Part shown: positions 58,251 through 64,000 of the stretch, in pieces | Position numbering within the stretch: the first letter of the stretch is position 1 | Layout of the letters: each line of letters begins with the position of its first letter | Origin: Hylemonella sp. | GTDB lineage: Bacteria; Pseudomonadota; Gammaproteobacteria; Burkholderiales; Burkholderiaceae_C | Assembly (NCBI GenBank): GCA_030695415.1 | Contig: JAUYQZ010000049.1 | Location: 248,001 to 312,000, forward strand | DNA length: 64,000 nt | Reading direction: 5' to 3' | Translations under genes and position numbers: made by a program | Notes under the pieces: model-generated | Told to the model about the DNA's origin: nothing | The model's database searches: none | What the model saw: only the letters and a program-made list of their open reading frames with translations

Positions 58251-59463
58251 GGGGATCGGTCTCCTGTTTCGATGGGTCGGGCGGGACGTCACCCGCCTTC
58301 ACGAGCGAGCCGACGCGCACGCCCAGCAGGCGCAGCCGGCGCTGCAGGTCCACGCGCTTGAGGCACTGACCCGCCGCCTGGCGGATGGTCGCGGCATCGG
58401 CCGTGGGGTGCGGGAGGGTCTGGTCACGGGTGACGCTTTTGAAGTCATCGTAGCGCAGCTTGATGCCGATGGTGCGGCCCGCATAACCCTTGCGCTGCAG
58501 GTCGGCCGCCACGCGCTCGCACAGGGCGGTGAAGATGGCGCCCAGTTCGGCCCGGTCGCGCACGGCATGCAGGTCGCGCTCGAAGGTGGTTTCGCGGCTG
58601 ATCGACACCGGTTCGCTCTCGGTCACCACCGGGCGCTCGTCGCGCCCCCAGGCGGCCTCATGCAGCCAGGCGCCATAGCTCCTGCCGAAGTGCTCGATCA
58701 GCCAGTCTCGCTCGCGCGCGGCAAGCTCGCCGATCGTATGAATGCCTTGCGCCTGCAGCTTTTCCTCGCTCTTGGGGCCCACGCCGTTGATCTTGCGGCA
58801 GGGCAAGGGCCAGATCAGCGTCTGCAGGTCGCCCGGCATGACGATGGAGATGCCCTTCGGTTTGTTGAACTCACTGGCCATCTTGGCGATGAGCTTGTTG
58901 GGCGCCACGCCGATCGAGCAGGTCAGTCCGGTGGCGTCGAAGATGCTTTTCTGGATCAGACGGGCCAGGCTGCGCCCGCCGTCACGCTGCCCGCCCGGCA
59001 CCTCGGTGAAGTCGATGTAGACCTCGTCCACGCCGCGGTCCTCCATCACCGGTGCGATCTCGGTGATGATCTCCTTGAACTGCCGTGAGTACTTGCGGTA
59101 CTCGTCGAAGTCCACCGGCAGCAGGATGGCCTGCGGGCACAACTTGGCAGCCTTCATCAGCCCCATGGCCGAGCCCACACCGAACTGGCGCGCGGCATAG
59201 GTGGCGGTGGTGATGACGCCGCGGCCGGTGTAGTCCTTGAGCAGGGGAAAATCGGCCACCGGGATCTCGGCCAGGGGCAGATCGGCATGCCGCTGCAGCA
59301 GCGCATCATCGGGCCGGCGCCGCGCGCCGCCGATCACCACGGGCAGGCCCTGCAGCTGCGGGTAGCGCAGCAGTTCCACCGAGGCGTAAAACGCATCCAT
59401 GTCCAGATGCGCGATGCGACGCAAGGCGGGCGTGCCGGTGGTGGCAGGAGGCGGGGGAGTCAC
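58216..59463 (-). CDS. dinB: DNA polymerase IV
   Basis: This 415-residue Y-family polymerase has RIAHLDMDAFYASVELLRYP (metal Asp residues near 20), YSRQFKEIITEIAPVMED, RGVDEVYIDFTEVPGG (catalytic Asp-Glu type site), LTCSIGVAPNKLIAKMASEF and KINGVGPKSEEKLQ. The little-finger domain (290-385) is present. The C-terminus ends HTALLFPDD; no canonical QLxLF clamp motif is seen, though LLF may serve. The 3' end overlaps the crotonase gene. No LexA box could be identified with confidence. Confidence 0.95.
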   Translation of the reverse strand: MTPPPPATTGTPALRRIAHLDMDAFYASVELLRYPQLQGLPVVIGGARRRPDDALLQRHADLPLAEIPVADFPLLKDYTGRGVITTATYAARQFGVGSAMGLMKAAKLCPQAILLPVDFDEYRKYSRQFKEIITEIAPVMEDRGVDEVYIDFTEVPGGQRDGGRSLARLIQKSIFDATGLTCSIGVAPNKLIAKMASEFNKPKGISIVMPGDLQTLIWPLPCRKINGVGPKSEEKLQAQGIHTIGELAARERDWLIEHFGRSYGAWLHEAAWGRDERPVVTESEPVSISRETTFERDLHAVRDRAELGAIFTALCERVAADLQRKGYAGRTIGIKLRYDDFKSVTRDQTLPHPTADAATIRQAAGQCLKRVDLQRRLRLLGVRVGSLVKAGDVPPDPSKQETDPHEHTALLFPDD

Positions 59464-59531
59464 CCGGCAAGCATAGCGCGCCTGCGGGGGCAGAATAGGC
59501 GCGGGAACGCCCCTGCCCTTGAGGAGACAGC

Positions 59532-60128
59532 ATGCAAAAACGTCAATTTCTGGCCGCCATCGGCACCAGCACCCTCGCCAGCGCCGCGCCGGCCTTCGCC
59601 GCTTCCGCCGACCAGCGCGGCCCCACCCTGCTGACGGTCAGCGGCGCCATCGGCCGCGGCAACCGCGGCCCGCTGGACAAAGCCCTTGACCAGATGATGG
59701 TCAAGCAGCAACTGGCTTTCGATCGGGCGCACACCTTTGATTTCGAGGCCTTGCGCGCGCTGCCGGCCGTCACCATCCGACCGACGCTGGAGTACGACGC
59801 CAAGGTGCACACCTTGCGCGGCCCGCTGCTGAGCCAGGTGGTGGAGGCCACCGGCGCCCGCGTGGACAACACACTCAAACTGGTGCTGCGCGCCATCGAC
59901 GGCTACAACGTCACGCTGACGCTGGCGCAGACACGCCGTTACCGATTCATTGTGGCCACCCACCTGGACGGGCAACCCCTGGCGCTGGGCGGCCTGGGCC
60001 CCTTGTGGGCCGTGTTCGACGCCGACCGGCATGCCGACATTGCCGCCCGGCCGCTGGCCGAGCGCTACGCCCAGTGCCCCTGGGGCCTGTACCACCTGGA
60101 CGTGCAGCCCACTCAGGCGGTCGGGTAG
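59532..60128 (+). CDS. Secreted sulfite-oxidase-fold (molybdopterin-binding-like) protein
   Basis: This 198-residue protein has a signal peptide (MQKRQFLAAIGTSTLASAAPAF, first part Tat-like KRQFL). The domain has LTVSGAIG, FDFEALRALPAVTI, LRGPLLSQVVEATGA, RAIDGYNVTLTLAQ and RYRFIVATHLDG. This pattern occurs in proteins annotated as oxidoreductase molybdopterin-binding. The Cys that binds molybdenum in sulfite oxidases is absent; the only Cys is near the C-terminus (YAQCPWG). A non-catalytic role is likely. Its last 16 bases overlap the convergent alpha-hydroxyacid oxidase gene. Confidence 0.78.
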   Translation: MQKRQFLAAIGTSTLASAAPAFAASADQRGPTLLTVSGAIGRGNRGPLDKALDQMMVKQQLAFDRAHTFDFEALRALPAVTIRPTLEYDAKVHTLRGPLLSQVVEATGARVDNTLKLVLRAIDGYNVTLTLAQTRRYRFIVATHLDGQPLALGGLGPLWAVFDADRHADIAARPLAERYAQCPWGLYHLDVQPTQAVG

Positions 60129-61270
60129 GTCCCCGGCAGCAGGATGCTGCGGTCCACCGTATTGATGTCGGTGTGGCCGCAGAAGGCCATGGTTATGTCG
60201 AGCTCGTTGCGGATGAGCTGCAGCGCCTTGCTCACGCCCGCCTCGCCCATCGCCCCCAGCCCATAGGCCATGGCACGGCCGATGTAGACCGCCTGCGCGC
60301 CCAGGGCCCGCGCCTTGAGCACGTCCTGGCCGGAGCGGATGCCGCCGTCCATGTGCACTTCGATCTGCTTGCCCACGGCCTGCACGATGGCCGGCAGCGC
60401 GTTGATGCTGGAGCTTGCGCCGTCGAGCTGGCGGCCGCCGTGGTTGGAGACGATCAGCGCATCCGCGCCGGAGTTGACGGCGAGTCTGGCGTCTTCCACG
60501 TCCTGGATGCCCTTGAGGATGATCTTGCCGCCCCAGCGCTTCTTGATCCACTCCACATCGCCCCAGTTCAGCGCCGGGTCGAACTGCTGCGCCGTCCAGG
60601 CCGACAGCGAACTCATGTTCTCCACCCCCTTCACATGCCCCACGATGTTGCCGAACTCGCGGCGCGAGGTGCCCAGCATGCCCAGCGCCCAACGCGGCTT
60701 GGTGGCGATGTTGAGCATATTGGCGATGGTGAGCTTCGGCGGCGCCGACAGGCCGTTTTTCAGGTCCTTGTGGCGCTGGCCCAGGATCTGCAGGTCCAGC
60801 GTGATCACCAGAGCCGAGCAGTTGACGGCCCGGGCGCGCTCGATCAGGCGCTCGATGAAGTCGCGGTCCTTCATCATGTAGAGCTGGAACCAGAAAGGGT
60901 GGTTATCCGTCTCCTTGGCCACATCCTCGATCGAGCAGATGCTCATGGTCGAGAGCGTGAAGGGAACACCGAACTTCTTGGCCGCGCGCGCGGCCAGGAT
61001 CTCGCCGTCGGCATGCTGCATGCCCGTCAGCCCCACCGGCGCGATGGCCACGGGCATGGCCACCGGCTGGCCGATCATGGTGCTGCGCGTGGTGCGGCCC
61101 TCCATGTTGACGGCCACGCGCTGGCGCAGCTTGATCTTCTGGAAATCGCTCTCGTTGGCGCGGTAGGTGCTCTCGGTCCAGGAGCCGCTGTCGGCATAGT
61201 CGTAGAACATGCGCGGCACGCGCTTCTGGGCCAGGACCCGCAGGTCTTCGATGCTGGTGATGACGCTCAT
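60113..61270 (-). CDS. lldD: FMN-dependent alpha-hydroxyacid oxidase (L-lactate dehydrogenase type)
   Basis: This 385-residue protein has VPRMFYDYADSGSWTE (N-terminal block), PVAIAPVGLTGMQHADGE, FWFQLYMMKDRDF, LVITLDLQILGQRHKD, and the catalytic His block IVSNHGGRQLDG, followed by EVHMDGGIRSGQDVLKA. These mark the glycolate/lactate/mandelate FMN oxidase family. L-lactate or another 2-hydroxyacid is the substrate; LldD is the conventional name, but the substrate is not proven. It is upstream of a short inverted repeat and convergent with the molybdopterin-fold gene. Confidence 0.92.
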   Translation of the reverse strand: MSVITSIEDLRVLAQKRVPRMFYDYADSGSWTESTYRANESDFQKIKLRQRVAVNMEGRTTRSTMIGQPVAMPVAIAPVGLTGMQHADGEILAARAAKKFGVPFTLSTMSICSIEDVAKETDNHPFWFQLYMMKDRDFIERLIERARAVNCSALVITLDLQILGQRHKDLKNGLSAPPKLTIANMLNIATKPRWALGMLGTSRREFGNIVGHVKGVENMSSLSAWTAQQFDPALNWGDVEWIKKRWGGKIILKGIQDVEDARLAVNSGADALIVSNHGGRQLDGASSSINALPAIVQAVGKQIEVHMDGGIRSGQDVLKARALGAQAVYIGRAMAYGLGAMGEAGVSKALQLIRNELDITMAFCGHTDINTVDRSILLPGTYPTA

Positions 61271-61327
61271 GTTGATCTCTCCGGAAAATTTGTGGGTATG
61301 GTACTTGTCAATGCCTTGAGTCTATGA

Positions 61328-61387
61328 CCGTTCGCCCTGAGCTTGTCTAAGGGCTCTCCCGGGCTTCGACACGCTCAGCCCGAACGG
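61328..61387. repeat. Interspersed inverted repeat (ccgttcgccctgagc type)
   Basis: Left arm ccgttcgccctgagc (61328-61342) pairs with gctcagcccgaacgg (61373-61387) with two mismatches; cttgtctaag and cttcgacac lie between. This is a widespread proteobacterial intergenic repeat type. It lies between two same-strand genes and, in RNA, could form a stem-loop after pfkA or lldD. Confidence 0.8.
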
Positions 61388-61405
61388 GAGAAACCTTGGA
61401 AACTA

Positions 61406-62515
61406 TCAGTCTCCAAGGCAGATGCCCAGGTCGCGCGCAGCCTGCACGGTGTCGCCATCCAGCGGCACGGCCTTCATGCGGCCCGCCACCTCGGCCAGCG
61501 GCACGTAGATGACGTTGGGGTGGGACAGCGCCACCATCACACCCGAATGGCCCTCGTCCAGCGCACGCACGGCCGCCGTGCCGAAACGCTTGGCCGCGAG
61601 ACGGTCAAAGCTGGTGGGGCTGCCGCCGCGCAGCAGGTGCCCCAGCACCACCCCACGCGCGTCCTTGCCGGTGCGCTCGGCCAGTTCCTGCGCCAGCCGT
61701 TCGCCGATGCCACCCAGCCGCTCCTCGTGGCCGCCAGCGGCCGGCACCACCACGGCGCGCTGGCCGCCACGCGGCTGCGCCCCTTCGGCCACCACCACCA
61801 GCGAGTACAGGCGGCCATGGGCGGCGCGCTCGCGGATCATGGCCGCCACCTTGTCCAGTTCGTAGGGAATCTCGGGAATCAGGATGGCGTGCGCGCCGCC
61901 GGCGATGCCCGAATGCAGGGCGATCCAGCCGGCGTAGCGCCCCATCACCTCCACCACCATCACGCGCTGGTGGCTCTCGGCCGTGCTGTGCAGGCGGTCC
62001 AGGCACTCGGTGGCGAAGGACACCGCGGTGTCGAAGCCGAAGGTGGTGTGGGTCCTGTCCAGGTCGTTGTCGATGGTCTTGGGCACACCCACCACGCGCA
62101 GGCCGCGCCGGTGCAGCTCGTTGCCGATGGTCAGCGTGCCGTCCCCGCCCGCAATGACCAGCGCGTCAATGCCCTCGCGTTTGAAATAATCCAGGATCTC
62201 GCCGGAGCGATCCACCTCGACCACGCTGCCGTCGGCCTGGCGCACGGGGAAGTGGAAAGGGTGGCCCTTGTTGGTGGTGCCCAGGATGGTACCGCCCAGA
62301 TGGGCGATGCCGCGCACGCGCTCGCGCGTGAGCAGCTCCACGCCGCCCTGGGGGTAGTGCTGCGGCGCCAGGATGCCGTTGAAGCCGTCGCGAATGCCCA
62401 CGCATTCCCAGCCGCGGTTGGCGGCGGCCCAGACCACCGAACTGATGACGGCGTTCAGGCCCGGGGCGTCACCGCCGCCGGTGCTGATGGCGATGCGTCG
62501 GATGGGCTGTCTCAT
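61406..62515 (-). CDS. pfkA: 6-phosphofructokinase
   Basis: This 369-residue protein has RRIAISTGGGDAPGLNAVIS at the N-terminus, ALVIAGGDGTLTIGNEL (near residue 100), VGVPKTIDNDLDRTHTTFGF (near 120) and VVEVMGRYAGWIAL. It combines Gly in GGDGT (the ATP-type state at that site) with Lys in PKTIDND (common in PPi-type and in actinobacterial ATP-type enzymes), so the donor is probably ATP but not certain. The start is chosen by the family N-terminus; a longer frame upstream is not conserved-looking. Confidence 0.94.
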   Translation of the reverse strand: MRQPIRRIAISTGGGDAPGLNAVISSVVWAAANRGWECVGIRDGFNGILAPQHYPQGGVELLTRERVRGIAHLGGTILGTTNKGHPFHFPVRQADGSVVEVDRSGEILDYFKREGIDALVIAGGDGTLTIGNELHRRGLRVVGVPKTIDNDLDRTHTTFGFDTAVSFATECLDRLHSTAESHQRVMVVEVMGRYAGWIALHSGIAGGAHAILIPEIPYELDKVAAMIRERAAHGRLYSLVVVAEGAQPRGGQRAVVVPAAGGHEERLGGIGERLAQELAERTGKDARGVVLGHLLRGGSPTSFDRLAAKRFGTAAVRALDEGHSGVMVALSHPNVIYVPLAEVAGRMKAVPLDGDTVQAARDLGICLGD

Positions 62516-62555
62516 ACGTGCATGGTGTCCGTAGGATGCATTGCCCGTGATGACA

Positions 62556-63047
62556 TCAGGCGCAGGGCTCGCCCGGCGCATGCCCGCAGGACGGCACCGC
62601 CGCCTCGGGCGCGACGGTAGCACCTTCCCTGAAGGTCTCGGTCGCGGTATCAAAACCCTTTTCCTGCAGGTAGCTCACCAGGCTGGCGTCCATGCTGTTG
62701 GCATGCGAGGGGAACCACTCGACCAGGGCCTCGATCATGCTGGCGATGTATTCCGGCTCGCCGTTCAGGGCGCGGCGATCGACTTCCTGCATCACCTGCA
62801 GCACGCTGGCATGCTGGCCGAAGTGGCAGAAGTCGGGCTGGATGCCGCAGGCGAGCATCCAGCGCTCCTCTTGTGCGAAGTGCTCGACAGTGTGCGCCAG
62901 CAGTTGCTGGTAGACGGCGAGCTTGGCCTCAGCCGGGGCGGCGGTGGTGGCGTTCACCAGGTCGATGAACTCCTGGTGGGTGTGGTCGGTGCGCGCGTCG
63001 CCGAGCACCAGTTCTTCGGTCCAGCTCAGGGTATGGGTGGCAGACAT
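62556..63047 (-). CDS. Bacteriohemerythrin domain protein
   Basis: This 163-residue protein has the diiron-site pattern of hemerythrins: DHTHQEFIDLVN (HxxxE), LAHTVEHFAQEERWM, CHFGQHASVL (HxxxH) and SHANSMDASL (HxxxxD). It probably binds O2 or senses it, or delivers it to enzymes. A Cys/Pro-rich tail (CGHAPGEPCA) is an unusual extra. It starts 17 bases after the argH stop on the same strand and may be co-transcribed with argH. Confidence 0.93.
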   Translation of the reverse strand: MSATHTLSWTEELVLGDARTDHTHQEFIDLVNATTAAPAEAKLAVYQQLLAHTVEHFAQEERWMLACGIQPDFCHFGQHASVLQVMQEVDRRALNGEPEYIASMIEALVEWFPSHANSMDASLVSYLQEKGFDTATETFREGATVAPEAAVPSCGHAPGEPCA

Positions 63048-63064
63048 GGTGGGGCTTTCAGGGT

Positions 63065-64000
63065 TCAAAGGGCCGCCAGGCGGGCCTGGTGGCGCTCGAT
63101 CTGCAGCTTGACCTGGGCCGGCGCGGTGCCGCCCAGGGTGTGGCGCGCATTGAGCGAGCCGCGCAGGGAGAGCACGTCGTACACGTCCTTCTCGATTTTG
63201 GGGTTGAACTGCTGCAGCACGGTCAGCGGCAATTCGGACAGGTCGCAGGCGTGGCTGACGGCGGCTTTGACCGCGTGCGCCACGGTCTCGTGCGCGTCGC
63301 GGAAGGGCAGGCCCTTTTTCACCAGGTAGTCGGCCAGGTCGGTGGCAGTGGCATAGCCCTTGAGCGCAGCCTGCTCCATGGCAGGGGCGTTGACGGTGAT
63401 GCCACCCTCCAGCTGGCCGGTCTCGGGGTTCAGCTGGCCGCCCACCATCTCGGTGAAGATGCGCAGGGTGTCCTTCAGGGTGTCCACCGTGTCGAACAAG
63501 GGCTCCTTGTCTTCCTGGTTGTCCTTGTTGTAGGCCAGGGGCTGGCCCTTCATGAGGGTGATCAGGCCCATGAGGTGACCGACCACGCGGCCGGTCTTGC
63601 CGCGCGCGAGTTCGGGCACGTCCGGGTTCTTCTTCTGCGGCATGATGGAGCTGCCGGTGGTGAAGCGGTCGGCAATCTTGATGAAGCCGAAGTTCTGGCT
63701 CATCCACAAAATCAGTTCCTCGCTCAGGCGGCTGATGTGCACCATGACCAGCGAGGCGGCGGCCGTGAACTCGATGGCAAAGTCGCGGTCGCTCACGGCG
63801 TCCAGGCTGTTCTGGCAGACGCAGGCATGGCCCTGTTCATCCACCATGCCCAGGGCGCGGGCCACGCGCTCGCGGTCCAGCGGGTAGCTCGTTCCCGCCA
63901 GGGCGGCGCTGCCCAGCGGCAGACGGTTCACGCGGCGGCGCACGTCGGCCATGCGCTCGGCATCGCGCGCAAACATTTCCACGTAGGCCAGCATGTGGTG
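63065..64000 (-). CDS. argH: Argininosuccinate lyase (3' part, cut by window edge)
   Basis: The C-terminal 312 or so residues are present; the 5' end lies beyond the window. The catalytic serine loop [19 protein letters not shown] is intact. [35 protein letters not shown] and [19 protein letters not shown] are typical. The frame continues upstream of the Met-Leu-Ala-Tyr segment as His-His, as in other ArgH. It splits argininosuccinate to arginine and fumarate. Confidence 0.96.
   Translation of the reverse strand, partial: HHMLAYVEMFARDAERMADVRRRVNRLPLGSAALAGTSYPLDRERVARALGMVDEQGHACVCQNSLDAVSDRDFAIEFTAAASLVMVHISRLSEELILWMSQNFGFIKIADRFTTGSSIMPQKKNPDVPELARGKTGRVVGHLMGLITLMKGQPLAYNKDNQEDKEPLFDTVDTLKDTLRIFTEMVGGQLNPETGQLEGGITVNAPAMEQAALKGYATATDLADYLVKKGLPFRDAHETVAHAVKAAVSHACDLSELPLTVLQQFNPKIEKDVYDVLSLRGSLNARHTLGGTAPAQVKLQIERHQARLAAL

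Overview
The window is a gene-dense, GC-rich chromosomal segment that reads as a betaproteobacterium of the order Burkholderiales, most likely family Comamonadaceae. This is inferred from the gene set and order (hemC-hemD-hemX-hemY divergent from ppc, valS-galU, a QueE with the CX14CX2C cluster loop, DUF3501 beside a GlpC-like Fe-S protein), from codon bias, and from intergenic repeat types. There is no prophage, integrase, transposase, CRISPR array or rRNA operon. One tRNA, tRNA-Leu(CAA), is present. The left edge carries the last 21 codons of an unidentified gene and the right edge cuts argH.

Layout. 0-15.8 kb: signalling and envelope genes. A tandem pair of multi-spanning proteins with degenerate GGDEF domains comes first, then a 300-bp palindrome field. 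These are followed by a DUF3014 protein, a glycine-zipper/DUF1800/DUF1501 operon, a PhoD-like phosphatase, an EAL phosphodiesterase with a dead GGDEF domain, a small ferredoxin, an sCache chemoreceptor and a YjfB-like motility protein. 15.8-29.4 kb: DHH phosphoesterase and YlqF GTPase, a GGEQF-type GGDEF protein, the heme genes hemCDXY, ppc, a dioxygenase-like gene and queD/queE. 29.4-38 kb: rarA, a branched-chain amino-acid ABC transporter livHMGF without its binding protein, a secreted HbpS/GlcG-like protein, a VOC protein, a flavin/Fe-S reductase and an SDR protein. 38-46.8 kb: tRNA-Leu, cysM, a NUDIX hydrolase, a TusA-like protein, galU, valS, and an operon of VOC protein, flavoprotein monooxygenase and DUF2783 protein. 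46.8-64 kb: rubrerythrin, GlpC-like Fe-S protein and DUF3501, then an outer-membrane barrel and the yqjD/yqjE/yqjK envelope cluster. Next come truC, yaaA, queF, a PAS chemoreceptor, a dienoyl-CoA isomerase-like crotonase, dinB, an FMN alpha-hydroxyacid oxidase, pfkA, a hemerythrin and argH.

Common themes are queuosine precursor synthesis (queD, queE, queF, but no queC here), tetrapyrrole synthesis, c-di-GMP or degenerate c-di-GMP signalling (four proteins), chemotaxis receptors (two), and non-heme diiron proteins.

The most notable unexplained structure is intergenic. (i) Three copies of a 115-145-nt stem-loop element begin directly after the stop codons of cysM, the tusA-like gene and the rubrerythrin gene, and the stems show compensatory base changes between copies. 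(ii) Two ~520-540-bp mosaic repeats have ends in the same orientation but cores in opposite orientation, as expected if the core inverts between short inverted repeats. (iii) A 300-bp field of consecutive and nested palindromes lies at 3.0-3.3 kb. Start codons below were chosen by ribosome-binding site, overlap and family N-terminus; all functions are inferred from sequence only.
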